From positions 124,001-188,000 of the forward strand of contig NZ_QAOM01000004.1 in the NCBI RefSeq assembly GCF_003051085.1: DNA of 64,000 bases. Direction: 5' to 3'. Positions 47,338 through 56,472 of this stretch are shown piece by piece (position 1 is the stretch's first letter; each line of letters opens with the position of its first letter). The stretch comes from Trichococcus patagoniensis (GTDB taxonomy: Bacteria > Bacillota > Bacilli > Lactobacillales > Aerococcaceae). The notes beneath the pieces are model-generated. The model saw nothing but the letters and a program-made list of their open reading frames with translations, made no database searches and was not told the DNA's origin. A program made the translations under genes and the position numbers.

Positions 47338-48873
47338 TTGTTTCAGGTCAAAAATGAAGGTGGAGCCTTTTCCCGGAGTGCTTTCTACCGACAAAGCGAT
47401 GCCGTGGCGGTCGGCTATCTGCTTGGCGACCGCCAAGCCCAAGCCGGTGCCTTGCTTGTTGGTTTCCTCATTCGATTTGAAGAACTTTTCGAAGATGTAC
47501 GGTTGGTCCTTTTCCGGGATCCCCGGCCCGTCATCGCTGATGCTCAAGCGGTAGCCAGCATCTGATGCGGTCAAGCTGACCCGGATTTCGCCCTTTTCGG
47601 ATGAAAATTTGACGGCATTCTCCATCACGGCCAGCAGCATCTGCCGCAGCCGGGTATAGTCCCCCATCAGCATGAACGCTAGCGGCTCTTTCGCGAAAGT
47701 CAGCGTGATCCCTTTTTCCCTTGCGATGTAGCGGACGGAGCGGATGGCGTTCTCCACAACGTCCACAAAATTCAGAGAAGTCATCTCCATGTGGTAGTCC
47801 GGGTTCTGCAGCCGCGACAGTTCCAGCAAATCATTGATCATCCGCTCCAGATGGATGCTTTCGGTCAGCATTTGTTGGTGGTATTCATCGATTTTGGCGG
47901 GATCCTCGACCACATGATCGTTCAGTGCTTCCAATGAACCGCGGATGACCGTGACCGGTGTGCGCAATTCGTGGGAAATGCTCGTGATGAAGTCCTTGCG
48001 CATTTTGTCGAGTTTGGCGCTTTCTTGCGCGGCTTCCGCCAGCTTATCCGCCAGAATATCGATGTTGGCAGCAAGCGAACCCATTTCATCATTCTGGATG
48101 ATCCCCGTTTGGGCTTCGTAATGGTTGTCCGCCAACTGCTGCGTCGTTTCTTCCATCCTTTTCAGCGGCTCGATGAAGCGTTTCGCCAACAGGACCGCGA
48201 TGCTGACTGCAGCGATCAAAGCCAAAGCCAAGCTGATACCCAAAGTCGAAAATCCCGACCGCACGGCAGTCTGCATATTTGCGACATAACCGTGCAAAAG
48301 GACCGCCGCAATGACCTCGCCTTCCTCGGAAAGCACCGGCGCCCCGACCGTGATGGAGGCATCCTCCAACAAAGGGCTGAAGCCTTCGCTGAAGGCGACG
48401 TCCCCCTCGAATACCTCATCGACAAGCGCGAGCGCGGCGCCCGGTAGTTCCGCATAAGTGATCTCTTTTTTGCCGGTCCCGACACTGATTGTCTCTGCGG
48501 ATTGGTCGACGATCCACACCTCGCCCATCGCGATATCCTGGATGGCGGTGATGTAGGTGTTGTATCCACTCATCGTGCTGTGGCCGGTTGTCCCCGTTGC
48601 GCCGCTTTGTGCGAGCTGGGAATTTCCCGCTTGTTTTGCGGAAACATTTCCAGTAGTAATGACCACTGCCTCCTCAAAACTGGAACTTCCGCTCTCCAGA
48701 TAATCCGCGACACCGGCCGCGATTGCCTCGGCCCGCTCCTGCATATCCGCCCGATAGATCTCTTCGGTATGCCGGGTGAACAACAGCAGGAAGGCCCCGC
48801 CGACAACCAAGGAAAACAGCAGGATGACGGCAGTGAAATAAAGGACCAGTTTGCGGGTTATTTTATACTTCAT
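47335..48873 (-). CDS. Two-component sensor histidine kinase
   Basis: This 512-residue membrane kinase has transmembrane segments at about 9-31 and 205-230 flanking an extracellular sensor domain. A HAMP domain (RFIEPLKRMEETTQQLADNH), a HisKA domain with SISHELRTPVTVI and a complete HATPase domain follow. The N box is LLAVMENAVKFS, G1 SDDGPGIPEKD and G2 KQGTGLGLAVAKQ. The sensor domain contains a Ser/Gly/Thr-rich stretch (GATGTTGHSTMSG). It overlaps the response regulator gene by 11 bp. The stimulus is unknown; the divergent gene for a small secreted protein is a candidate target. Confidence 0.92.
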   Translation of the reverse strand: MKYKITRKLVLYFTAVILLFSLVVGGAFLLLFTRHTEEIYRADMQERAEAIAAGVADYLESGSSSFEEAVVITTGNVSAKQAGNSQLAQSGATGTTGHSTMSGYNTYITAIQDIAMGEVWIVDQSAETISVGTGKKEITYAELPGAALALVDEVFEGDVAFSEGFSPLLEDASITVGAPVLSEEGEVIAAVLLHGYVANMQTAVRSGFSTLGISLALALIAAVSIAVLLAKRFIEPLKRMEETTQQLADNHYEAQTGIIQNDEMGSLAANIDILADKLAEAAQESAKLDKMRKDFITSISHELRTPVTVIRGSLEALNDHVVEDPAKIDEYHQQMLTESIHLERMINDLLELSRLQNPDYHMEMTSLNFVDVVENAIRSVRYIAREKGITLTFAKEPLAFMLMGDYTRLRQMLLAVMENAVKFSSEKGEIRVSLTASDAGYRLSISDDGPGIPEKDQPYIFEKFFKSNEETNKQGTGLGLAVAKQIADRHGIALSVESTPGKGSTFIFDLKQ

Positions 48874-49564
48874 CAGCTTCTACCTCAAATTTATAACCAA
48901 CGCCCCACACCGTTTTGATGTCCCAGGCCGGATGGGGGATCTGGTAGATTTTTGCCCGCAGCCGTTTGATGTGCGAATCGACCGTGCGGTTATCGCCGAA
49001 ATAATCGTAGCCCCAGACGCTGTCCAATAAGTTGTCGCGGCTGAACACCTTGTTCCGGTTCGTCGCCAAGATCCATAGCAGCTCGATCTCTTTTTTCGTC
49101 AGATGGACCTGATGCCCAGCGATTTTTACGATGAACTCATCCAACCGGATCTCCAGATCTTCATGGATGTAGAGTTTGTGGTGGCTCTCGTTCTCGGGCG
49201 TCTGGTCCAATCGCCTCAGAATTGCCCGGACGCGCGCCATCACTTCGCCCGGCGAAAACGGCTTGACGATGTAATCGTCCGCTCCGATATCCAAGCCCAT
49301 GATCCGCTCAAAGTCTTCCCCCCGCGCCGTCACCATGATGATCGGCACCGAAGAAGCTTTCCGGATTTCCCGGCACACTTCGAAACCGTCCTTTTTCGGC
49401 ATCATCACATCCAGCAAGATCAGATCGAATTTGCCTTTCCCGAACGCCTGCAGCGCCTGCTCGCCGTCATAGGCGACGGCCGTTTCGTACCCATCCTTCT
49501 CTGCATACTCCTTCAGGATGGCTGTGATCTGTTTATTGTCATCCGCTATCAATAGCTTTACCAT
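48863..49564 (-). CDS. OmpR-family response regulator
   Basis: This 233-residue regulator has a receiver domain (IADDN acidic pair, phospho-acceptor D52 in LILLDVMMPKKDG, Lys in DYIVKPFSPGE). A winged-helix effector domain follows (VHLTKKEIELLWILATNRNK, then SVWGYDYFGDNRTVDSHIKR). The ATG at 49564 lies after GAGGAG; a GTG three codons upstream overlaps that site. It precedes the sensor kinase in the same operon and is divergent from a small secreted protein gene that shares the 165-bp control region. Confidence 0.93.
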   Translation of the reverse strand: MVKLLIADDNKQITAILKEYAEKDGYETAVAYDGEQALQAFGKGKFDLILLDVMMPKKDGFEVCREIRKASSVPIIMVTARGEDFERIMGLDIGADDYIVKPFSPGEVMARVRAILRRLDQTPENESHHKLYIHEDLEIRLDEFIVKIAGHQVHLTKKEIELLWILATNRNKVFSRDNLLDSVWGYDYFGDNRTVDSHIKRLRAKIYQIPHPAWDIKTVWGVGYKFEVEADEV

Positions 49565-49729
49565 CGTAATCACTCCTCGTGGAAATCATACTGGAAAAAT
49601 ATGGCGAGATTATGTTGTCACCCCGATAATACCATACAAATGTGCCGTAAAAAACACGCTTCTGCCATACTTTTTGATTATTCTTAGGTCAAGCAAGAAA
49701 AACAAAAAACATTCCAGGGGGAAACAAAA

Positions 49730-50095
49730 ATGAACAAGACAAGAATCATGACTATCCTATCCGTTGCAGGCTTATTTGTCGGAGGTGCCGCACCAGTACT
49801 GGCAGCAAGCGACTCAGCAGCCCAGAACGGAACAGCCACTCAGGAGCAAATCAAGTCAGGCGAATGCACAAATGAAGGCGCAAAAAAACAAGGCAACGAA
49901 GAGGCAACCATGAAGCGCGCCCGCGAGAAAAGCGGAACGTGCGACGGAACTGGTACGCAAGCCAAGCAGGAGAACAAGCAAAATGCCACCGGCGAAGCAG
50001 ACGGTGACGGCAACCAATACGGTGCGGCCGAAACGGACGCCACTGACAACGACGGCCAGAATGGCGTCCGCGATCAATCTTGCCAAGCCGAATAA
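49730..50095 (+). CDS. Small secreted hydrophilic protein, function unknown
   Basis: This 121-residue protein has a clear signal peptide (MNKTRIMTILSVAGLFVGGA, cleavage probably after PVLAA). The low-complexity mature part is rich in Gly, Asn, Asp, Gln and Thr, with three cysteines after the signal plus one near the end (GECTNEG, SGTCDGTG, QSCQAE). No domain is recognised and it is likely disordered. GGGGG precedes the ATG. It is divergent from a two-component system, which may control it, and it has its own strong terminator. Confidence 0.72.
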   Translation: MNKTRIMTILSVAGLFVGGAAPVLAASDSAAQNGTATQEQIKSGECTNEGAKKQGNEEATMKRAREKSGTCDGTGTQAKQENKQNATGEADGDGNQYGAAETDATDNDGQNGVRDQSCQAE

Positions 50096-50110
50096 CAGTC
50101 CTTTATAACC

Positions 50111-50162
50111 AAAAACAGCAGTGGGTGCCTCGAATCGAGAGGCACCCACTGCTGTTTTTTTG
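50111..50162 (+). terminator. Terminator of the secreted protein gene
   Basis: AAACAGCAGTGGGTGCCTC pairs with GAGGCACCCACTGCTGTTT, followed by seven T. Confidence 0.92.
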
Positions 50163-50188
50163 TTTTGAAAGGAGAAAGCGTTGCTCTT

Positions 50189-50372
50189 GTCGGATTCTTC
50201 CCGGTTATCCGACATCCTACGGCAAGACCGCGCTCTGGTTGTCGGATTCTTCTCGGTTATCCGACATCCTACGGCAAGGCCGCGCTCTGGTTGTCGGATT
50301 TTTCCCGGTTATCCGACATCCTACGGCGTGGCCGCGCTCTGGTTGTCGGATTTTTCCCGGTTATCCGACAAG
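50189..50372. repeat. Array K: four copies of an exact 52-bp unit with GTCGGAT...ATCCGAC stem
   Basis: GTCGGATT begins at 50189, 50241, 50293 and 50345, a constant 52-bp step. Each copy has a 7-bp stem GTCGGAT/ATCCGAC around an 11-nt loop ending CCCGGTT, then CATCCTACGGC and GCGCTCTGGTT. The array lies between the secreted-protein terminator and the convergent ykoC stop. The stem-loop part aligns with that of array F (GGATTC, then GTTATCC). Confidence 0.93.
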
Positions 50373-50413
50373 ATTTCATATGATAGACCCTATTCCCCAA
50401 GTATCTAGGTTCT

Positions 50414-51184
50414 TCAACCGATCCAACGCTTTGTCCAATAGCCCATGACCACCAACAGCAGCATATAAGCAAGGAAAAGGACGTCATTTCCGGAAAATCC
50501 GAAATCGTAATAGTAGGTCCGGCTCTCCTTGCCGGAAAAACGTTTCGCTTCCATAGCCACGGCGATGCGATGCGCACGCCGGATGCTGCCGGACAAGAGC
50601 GGGATTGTGTAGACTTTCATCTTGAAGAGGATGCCCCGCAGTCCCCTCGCGCTTTCGCCGCCGCGCACCTTGCGGGCATTGCGGATCGTATCGAACTCAT
50701 CTGTCATGATCGGGATCAAGCGCAGCGCAGCCATGAAACTGTAGGCGTATTTCGGATCCAGCCGCAGCTGCTGCATCAGCGAATAAAATAAATTGACCGG
50801 TCGGGTCGTCAATGCAAAGGTCAGACCCAAGACGGCAAAGACAAACGCACGCAAGCCGATCAGCATGCCCCGTAAGAAACTTTCTTCGGTGATGCGGATC
50901 AATCCCCATTCGAACCAAAGCGTCTGCCCGTTCCCGAACAGGATCATGGCGGAAGCGGTCGACACGAAAATCGCGCAGAACGGAATCAACAGCAACAAGA
51001 TCCGCTTCAGCGGTTGTCCCGTGAACAGCAGGAAAAGGAGCAACAGCCCGATTCCGATGAATGCCATCATCTCAAGATTGCGGACAAACAACACAACGAT
51101 GCAGACCAGCAACGCCATACCCAATTTCAGGCTGGGATTGACGCGGTGGAGCCAGGTTTCTTTGGCCAGTTCCCATTCCTTCAT
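50414..51184 (-). CDS. ykoC: Thiamine/HMP ECF-type transporter transmembrane subunit YkoC
   Basis: This 256-residue integral membrane protein is the EcfT-type coupling subunit of the thiamine-precursor importer. It has five to six hydrophobic segments and the coupling region near FMAALRLIPIMTDEFDTIRN, followed by RKVRGGESARG and later IRRAHRIAVAMEAKRFSG, whose Arg-rich helices contact the ATPases. The ATG at 51184 overlaps the ykoD stop (ATGA). It is the last gene of the riboswitch-controlled tenA-ykoE-ykoD-ykoC operon. Confidence 0.9.
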   Translation of the reverse strand: MKEWELAKETWLHRVNPSLKLGMALLVCIVVLFVRNLEMMAFIGIGLLLLFLLFTGQPLKRILLLLIPFCAIFVSTASAMILFGNGQTLWFEWGLIRITEESFLRGMLIGLRAFVFAVLGLTFALTTRPVNLFYSLMQQLRLDPKYAYSFMAALRLIPIMTDEFDTIRNARKVRGGESARGLRGILFKMKVYTIPLLSGSIRRAHRIAVAMEAKRFSGKESRTYYYDFGFSGNDVLFLAYMLLLVVMGYWTKRWIG

Positions 51185-52668
51185 CCGCACAGCCCCCCTT
51201 CCAAGCGCAGATCAGCGCACAACTCCGCCTGCGCGTCGGCAACAGAAGCGGTCATGTCGCGGATTTCTCCTTCGGCAACTGTCCAAAAAGCTGTCCCGTA
51301 ATGCCGGGCGAGCACTTCATCGTGCGTCACCATCAGGATCGCAGCGCCCTTTTTGCGGTAGCTCTCCAAAAAACCCAGCAAAGCGAAGGTGTTTTTGGAA
51401 TCCAGCCCGAAAGTCGGTTCGTCCAAAAGGATCAAACGCTGGCCCTGGATGATCGTCGCCGCTACGCTCAACCGCCGTTTTTGCCCCATTGAAAGCTGGA
51501 AGGGATTTTTGTCCCTGTGTCCGCTCAACTGGAAAAGCTCCAGATGTTCCTCCACTAGCCGCCCGATTTCCAGCTCTGCCTTCCCGTCCAAACGGAGCGA
51601 ATAGGCCATCTCCTCATAAACCGTGTTCGCCACGAACTGGTACTCCGGATTCTGGAAAACGAAAGCCACCCTTTCAGCCAATTTCTTCACTTTTTTGATC
51701 GGCTTTCCCTCCAGTTCGCAGCGGCCGCTTGTTTTGATGAACTGCATGACGGCATGGAGGAAAGTGCTTTTGCCGGCTCCGTTTTGGCCTTGGATGATGA
51801 CCCATTCACCAGGACAGGCCGCCAATTCGGTTCCTTCGATTTTGGTTTCCCCGTTGCGGAAGCCTTTGAAATCCCGCAGCTCCAACAATGGATTTTGCCT
51901 TTCAAGGAACGCCTCCCCTCTTTGCAGCGGCGACTCTTCCAGCTGACGTTCCCATACGCCCGGGAACCAGATGCCTTGCTCTTTCATTTCATCCTTGTAG
52001 GCCGAGAAGATTGCTTCGTTCGGCCCATCGGCGATGATGCGGCCGGATGCATCGAACAAAACAAGGCGTTCGGCCAACGCCAGCACATGATCGATCTTGT
52101 GTTCCACAATGACGACCGTTTTGTCCCTGCAGACTTGCTGCAGAACTTCCCAGATCGCCTTCGTTCCTTCCGGATCCAGCATGGCCGATGGTTCATCCAA
52201 AAAGAGCACTTCGGGATCCAAAAGCAGCACCGAGGCGATCGCCAGCCGCTGCTTCATCCCGCCGGAAAGGCTTGCGATCGGGATGTGGTTGTCAGCCAGT
52301 TCCAACCCCACCTGTTGGAGCGCAAAGTCTATTCTGGCAGCCATTTCCTCGCGCGGAACCGCCAGATTCTCGAGCACGAAAGCGAGTTCCTCGTCGACAT
52401 ACGGCATGCAGAACTGGCTGTCCGGATCCTGGAAAACGTAACCCCAGGAAGCCGGCGTCGCGATTTTGTCGGCCTTCACCGGGACTTCGATCGATTGCGG
52501 AATCAGCCCGCTCAACACTTGCAGAAGCGTGGATTTCCCGCAGCCGGACGGTCCCAAAAGCAGCACTTTTTCGCCCGGGGCCACCGAAAAGGTCAAGTCT
52601 CGGAACAACAACTCGGCATCACCGGGAAATTTCAATTTCAGCTTCTCGACATAGATTTGCTGCTCCAT
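51181..52668 (-). CDS. ykoD: Thiamine/HMP ECF-type transporter double ATPase YkoD
   Basis: This 495-residue cytoplasmic protein holds two ABC ATPase domains in tandem. Domain 1 has GPSGCGKSTLLQ, LSGGMKQRLAIAS and VLFLDEPSAMLD. Domain 2 has GQNGAGKSTFLHA, LSMGQKRRLSVAA and LILLDEPTFGLD. It energises uptake of hydroxymethylpyrimidine or thiamine together with YkoC and YkoE. The second signature motif is MGQ, not GGQ, as often seen in such paired ATPases. ATG follows AAGGAGG, 14 bp after ykoE. Confidence 0.92.
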   Translation of the reverse strand: MEQQIYVEKLKLKFPGDAELLFRDLTFSVAPGEKVLLLGPSGCGKSTLLQVLSGLIPQSIEVPVKADKIATPASWGYVFQDPDSQFCMPYVDEELAFVLENLAVPREEMAARIDFALQQVGLELADNHIPIASLSGGMKQRLAIASVLLLDPEVLFLDEPSAMLDPEGTKAIWEVLQQVCRDKTVVIVEHKIDHVLALAERLVLFDASGRIIADGPNEAIFSAYKDEMKEQGIWFPGVWERQLEESPLQRGEAFLERQNPLLELRDFKGFRNGETKIEGTELAACPGEWVIIQGQNGAGKSTFLHAVMQFIKTSGRCELEGKPIKKVKKLAERVAFVFQNPEYQFVANTVYEEMAYSLRLDGKAELEIGRLVEEHLELFQLSGHRDKNPFQLSMGQKRRLSVAATIIQGQRLILLDEPTFGLDSKNTFALLGFLESYRKKGAAILMVTHDEVLARHYGTAFWTVAEGEIRDMTASVADAQAELCADLRLEGGLCG

Positions 52669-52682
52669 TTCCGCCGTCCTCC

Positions 52683-53261
52683 TTAATCCATATCCGTGAA
52701 ATCTTCAGTCGTAAGCGGGCGGACAAGGTTCGTCACGCCGGTATCCTCCAAAACTTCCGCCAAGTAGTAGGCCAGCACACCGGCAAAGAAAATCGAGCCG
52801 GCAAAACGGGCCAATAAGTAAAGCGCCAAGTTCCAAGGAGCCAGCTCCGCAATCTGCCCGTTCAAAGCATCCACCAACAGCGAGCCCACACAGGATGCCG
52901 AAGCCGCCAAAGCGGCAACCTTCAGGTCAAAACGTTTGTAGCGGAAAGCCATGAACACCAATTCCGCAAACAATCCCTGCACCACACCGGAAAGCAAAAC
53001 CGTCAGACCCCAAGGCGATCCCAAAAGGAATTCGCCCGAAGCCGCAGCGATTTCCGCCAACAGTGCCACACCGGGCTTGCGGATGATGAAATAGGCGACG
53101 GTACCGGCGATGAACCACATGCCGTACAGCAGCTGATCAAGATGCAGACCCAACGGCTGGACTGCGTAATACACTGTCCCCCATAGGATGTAGACGATCC
53201 CGAATGCGATGGCGATGACGATTGTCACCAAAATATCTGTAAGCTTCAATTCTTTTTTCAT
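52683..53261 (-). CDS. ykoE: Thiamine/HMP-binding S-component YkoE
   Basis: This 192-residue membrane protein has six hydrophobic segments and the YkoE pattern: LTDILVTIVIAIAFGIVYIL, a YGMWFIAGTVAYFIIRKPG stretch and FLLGSPWGLTVLLSGVVQGL. It is the substrate-binding subunit of the importer formed with YkoD and YkoC. ATG follows GAGGAG. Placement behind a TPP riboswitch and tenA supports a thiamine-related substrate, most likely hydroxymethylpyrimidine or a thiamine breakdown product. Confidence 0.92.
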   Translation of the reverse strand: MKKELKLTDILVTIVIAIAFGIVYILWGTVYYAVQPLGLHLDQLLYGMWFIAGTVAYFIIRKPGVALLAEIAAASGEFLLGSPWGLTVLLSGVVQGLFAELVFMAFRYKRFDLKVAALAASASCVGSLLVDALNGQIAELAPWNLALYLLARFAGSIFFAGVLAYYLAEVLEDTGVTNLVRPLTTEDFTDMD

Positions 53262-53296
53262 TTATTCTGTCTCCTCTTTGTGTTTTATTTGGTCTC

Positions 53297-53971
53297 TTAT
53301 TTCTCCAACGGTACCGGCCATGTCTCCATCTGGTAGGCCATTTCCCAAAAAGCGTATTCGTACTGGCTGCTGATGATGAAATGCTCTTTCATCCTTTCGC
53401 GGTCCGCTTCGCTCACAGCTGCGGCGATTTTATCCAGATGAGCGATCTGTTCATCCACCCGGTCCTGAAAATCCTTCCCGCCATAGGTAGCGATCCATTC
53501 CTGATAGATCGGTTCCTCCGGTGCTGCGTCCTGGAAGGTATCCCCGATTTCAGCGTAGAGCCAGTAGCAGGGCAGGACCGCGGCGATGACATCCCCCAAA
53601 TGCCCCGAGTGGCCGGCCTGATAAAGATGGGAAGTGTAGGCATAAGCGGTCGGTGCGGGTTTGAAGAGTGCTCTTTCTTCCGCAGTGATGCCCAGCCTTT
53701 TCGAAAATTGTTCATGCAACCCGATTTCGGCGCTGTACGTGTGCTTCGCAAAATCGGCGAACTGGTTGGTCGTCTCGATGTCCGGTGCTTTGGCCGCACC
53801 AAGGGCCAAAATTTTGGCGAAGCGCGTCAGGTAATAGGAATCCTGCTGGATATAGAAACGAAAATTTTCCAAAGGCAAGGTTCCGTCCCCGATCCCTTTC
53901 ACAAACGGATGCTCCATACTGGCTGCCCAGATCGGTTCGACCGCTTGGCGGATTTGTGCTGAAAATGTCAT
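53297..53971 (-). CDS. tenA: Aminopyrimidine aminohydrolase / thiaminase II TenA
   Basis: This 224-residue cytoplasmic enzyme hydrolyses aminopyrimidines from degraded thiamine for salvage. It has the all-helical TenA fold with the nucleophile Cys135 in VLPCYWLYAE, matching the position in Bacillus TenA. FRFYIQQDSYYLTRFAK and the C-terminal YEYAFWEMAYQMETW, which carries active-site aromatic and acidic residues, are also conserved. GGAGG precedes the ATG. First gene of the thiamine operon, directly under the TPP riboswitch. Confidence 0.95.
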   Translation of the reverse strand: MTFSAQIRQAVEPIWAASMEHPFVKGIGDGTLPLENFRFYIQQDSYYLTRFAKILALGAAKAPDIETTNQFADFAKHTYSAEIGLHEQFSKRLGITAEERALFKPAPTAYAYTSHLYQAGHSGHLGDVIAAVLPCYWLYAEIGDTFQDAAPEEPIYQEWIATYGGKDFQDRVDEQIAHLDKIAAAVSEADRERMKEHFIISSQYEYAFWEMAYQMETWPVPLEK

Positions 53972-54051
53972 TGCTGTCCCTCCATAAGCTGTGAGCGCTC
54001 CGCCAGATCCCGATCGATCCTGCCGGCCGCTCTTATTTTTTCAAACAAAAA

Positions 54052-54083
54052 AACCACTCTCTTCCCAACGGAAAAAAGTGGTT
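54052..54083 (-). terminator. Expression-platform terminator of the TPP riboswitch
   Basis: AACCACT pairs with AGTGGTT; the minus strand continues with seven T (54045-54051). It lies between the aptamer and tenA. Confidence 0.85.
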
Positions 54084-54119
54084 GTATGTTCCTTATATGA
54101 TAGGGACTTACTTAGCCAA

Positions 54120-54241
54120 AAGAGGCTGCCACTTCCCTACGCTGGTACAAACCAGATCAGGTTCTAAGGGTCTCGAAGTCCTACTTCGATCTCAGCTTTT
54201 TGGCGGACAGTCATCCGCCGGTAAAGCACCCCTAGTGGTTA
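54120..54241 (-). ncRNA. TPP (thiamine pyrophosphate) riboswitch
   Basis: Read on the minus strand, the THI-box elements appear in order: CTAGGGGTGC, then CTGAGAT (54189-54195), CCCTTAGAACCTGATCTGG and ACCAGCGTAGGGAAGTGGC. Together with the downstream terminator this predicts transcriptional shut-off of tenA-ykoEDC when TPP is abundant. Confidence 0.96.
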
Positions 54242-54274
54242 AAAAGAATATTCAGTTCATTTGTTGTTATTCTA

Positions 54275-54302
54275 ATCGTATCATAATTTTTCCGGAAGTC
54301 AA
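54275..54302 (-). promoter_or_regulatory. Promoter of the thiamine operon
   Basis: Minus-strand TTGACT (54297-54302), 16 bp, TACGAT (54275-54280), just upstream of the TPP aptamer. Confidence 0.6.
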
Positions 54303-54339
54303 CTTGAACCGTTGCACAAAACCTTAGCGTATCTTGTTG

Positions 54340-55002
54340 TTATTCACCATATGCAGCCAACAACGCTTGTCCATCCGCTTCAAAAACCTGCAGTGCCTGC
54401 AATGCCAAATCCTTGTTCAGCATACTGTTCAGGACATCCGGAGGGATTGTGGCGGTATGGGCGCCCGACTCCAAGGAATCGATGACTTGTTGGGAATTTT
54501 TGAAGCTCGCTGCCATGATTTTGGTCTTGTATCCTCTAGCATCGATGAATGTCCGCATGGAACGGATCGCTTTGAATGGATCGATCGCATTGTTCAGCAT
54601 CCTGTTCACATAAGGTGCCAGATAATCGCATCCTGCGGTGGCGGCCAGGATCCCCTGATCTGCAGAGTAGATCAGTGTACCCAGGATCGCTCTTTCCGGA
54701 TCATCCTTTTTCACTTTGTTGATTGTTTCCAAGCCTGCTTGTGTCACGGGAATCTTTATCGAAAGTCGGTGATTTGCATCAAATGTCTTGATTGCTTCAT
54801 AATCGGCAAACATTTCTTCAGAAGTCGTACCCAGCAATTGCACAAAAAGTTCCGTCGGCTCCAAAGCCAATAAATCTTGTAATTGTTTGAAGCGACTGCC
54901 GGAACCGGTCGACAAAATCGTCGGGTTGGTGGTGACTCCTTTCAGAAATCCGCTTTTCAAAAAACTTCCGATTGCTTTGATGTCGTTCGAATCTATGTAC
55001 AT
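54340..55002 (-). CDS. Fructose-6-phosphate aldolase-like transaldolase family protein
   Basis: This 220-residue protein belongs to the small FSA/TalC group of the transaldolase family. The Schiff-base lysine is K83 in LSIKIPVTQAG; GVTTNPTILS and DYLAPYVNRMLNNAIDPF are further family segments. It may cleave fructose 6-phosphate made from sorbitol 6-phosphate into dihydroxyacetone and glyceraldehyde 3-phosphate, or act on another ketose phosphate. It begins 6 bp after srlB, as the final gene of the sorbitol operon. Aldolase versus transaldolase activity is not decided by sequence. Confidence 0.85.
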   Translation of the reverse strand: MYIDSNDIKAIGSFLKSGFLKGVTTNPTILSTGSGSRFKQLQDLLALEPTELFVQLLGTTSEEMFADYEAIKTFDANHRLSIKIPVTQAGLETINKVKKDDPERAILGTLIYSADQGILAATAGCDYLAPYVNRMLNNAIDPFKAIRSMRTFIDARGYKTKIMAASFKNSQQVIDSLESGAHTATIPPDVLNSMLNKDLALQALQVFEADGQALLAAYGE

Positions 55003-55008
55003 ATGCTA

Positions 55009-55377
55009 CTACCCCACAGTTTCAGTGATTTTGATGATGGTGCCTTCCGCGATTTCGTTCACTGTTTTGTTTTCAACATACAGCGAGCCTGCCAATTCAG
55101 CGACTGTTTCTCCGCTGAAGTTGATGGTGATGTGCCCCAGATCCCTGAGGTTTTTGTTGACCACATTACCTACGGCTGTGACGCGATAACTATCGTCGCC
55201 GATAACCAACGCGTGTCCTAGTTGAATATCCTGCTCCAGTGCATTTTGTTCGATCAGGAAGCAATAAGGACGCAATGCTTCTGGAGCATCGTCTCCGAAC
55301 AATACCATCATATCTTCAGCTAAAAACTCCTTAGCATTAGGTCCGATTTCTGTGACTACCGTTGAATAAATTGACAT
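55009..55377 (-). CDS. srlB: PTS glucitol/sorbitol-specific EIIA component
   Basis: This 122-residue cytoplasmic protein is the EIIA-Gut type. The sequence has EIGPNAKEFLAEDMMVLFGD, PYCFLIEQNALEQDIQLG and DLGHITINFSGE, with a conserved His in the last. It receives phosphate from HPr and passes it to the EIIB part encoded by srlE. The ribosome site (AAGGTGAAG) is modest. Length is normal for the family. Confidence 0.93.
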   Translation of the reverse strand: MSIYSTVVTEIGPNAKEFLAEDMMVLFGDDAPEALRPYCFLIEQNALEQDIQLGHALVIGDDSYRVTAVGNVVNKNLRDLGHITINFSGETVAELAGSLYVENKTVNEIAEGTIIKITETVG

Positions 55378-55416
55378 TTTTCTTCACCTTTTCCGATTAT
55401 TAGTTTTTTTATTTTC

Positions 55417-56409
55417 TTAATACAATCCGAAGCTTGCTAACCAAGCGACGAATACGCGGGGCACACCGTTCAGGAATCGAGAGTAAAGAACGGATGGCAC
55501 GCCGACTTCTACTGTTTTAGCTTCTGCTTCCTGCAAGCCTAACCCGACTGGGATGAAATCGCAAGCATTTTGTGTATTGATGGCGAACAAAGCCGGTAAT
55601 GCTAAGCTTGGTTCGATATTGCCTTTGCCGATTTCGACACCGATCAAGGTTCCGATTACTTGTGCGATTACAGCACCAGGTCCCAATAGCGGAGAAAGGA
55701 TAGGCAAGGAGCAGATGAACCCGATGACCATCAAGCCCCAGACATTGCCTGCCAACGGAATCATCAGTTTAGCGAACATATTGCCGATGCCGCTGCCTTG
55801 GATGATACCGATCAGCATCGCTACAAATGCCATGAACGGGATGATTGTCTGCAAGACTGTCTGCACCGCTTCACGGGCTGATTGCAGCATGATGGCAATC
55901 CCTTTACCTGCAGCCAAACCGATTTTTGCTACTATGCTGCCTTTTTCTGCGTTTTGTTGCGTCAGCTTTTTGTCTGTAGTGTAAGCGACTTTCTCTTCAA
56001 CTACTGGTTCTGCAGCTGCTACATTTGCCGTCTCGCCAGTGACTTGGATTTGATTCAGGCCAACGCTCGAAACATAGATTTCTTCGTTAATGTATTTAGC
56101 CAAAGGACCGGATTTGCCGGTGGCAACGACGTTGATTGTCGGGATCCCTTTTTGAGGATAGATGCCGCATCTCAAAGTGCCGCCGCAGTCGATGATAGCC
56201 AGCGCCGTTTCATCATCCGGAATGGATGTTTTGAATCCATTTATAGCTTCCATCCCTGTAAGTTCAGCGATTCTGTCGACAATGGCAGGTTTTTCCCCTC
56301 CGCCGACGATGTAGATGAATTTATGTTTTTGTTCTGTTGGTGTGATGATCAGTGGTCCGCCCCAGCCGCCGGAACCTTTTTCAATTTTGATGCTGTTATA
56401 TTTTGTCAT
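55417..56409 (-). CDS. srlE: PTS glucitol/sorbitol-specific EIIBC component
   Basis: This 330-residue protein joins a cytoplasmic EIIB-Gut domain (about 1-155) to a membrane EIIC2 part (about 180-330). The EIIB phosphorylation region is [17 protein letters not shown] (C75 and C81, one being the phospho-Cys). The membrane part has [40 protein letters not shown] and [15 protein letters not shown] choose ATG 56409, 8 nt after GAGGGG; the longer frame upstream lacks a site. It works with SrlA to import sorbitol as sorbitol 6-phosphate. Confidence 0.93.
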   Translation of the reverse strand: MTKYNSIKIEKGSGGWGGPLIITPTEQKHKFIYIVGGGEKPAIVDRIAELTGMEAINGFKTSIPDDETALAIIDCGGTLRCGIYPQKGIPTINVVATGKSGPLAKYINEEIYVSSVGLNQIQVTGETANVAAAEPVVEEKVAYTTDKKLTQQNAEKGSIVAKIGLAAGKGIAIMLQSAREAVQTVLQTIIPFMAFVAMLIGIIQGSGIGNMFAKLMIPLAGNVWGLMVIGFICSLPILSPLLGPGAVIAQVIGTLIGVEIGKGNIEPSLALPALFAINTQNACDFIPVGLGLQEAEAKTVEVGVPSVLYSRFLNGVPRVFVAWLASFGLY

Positions 56410-56472
56410 AATGAATACCCCTCTCATTCTCATGCATTCGGTCTGTTATATGCAACATTTGCTTCGTCTTTA

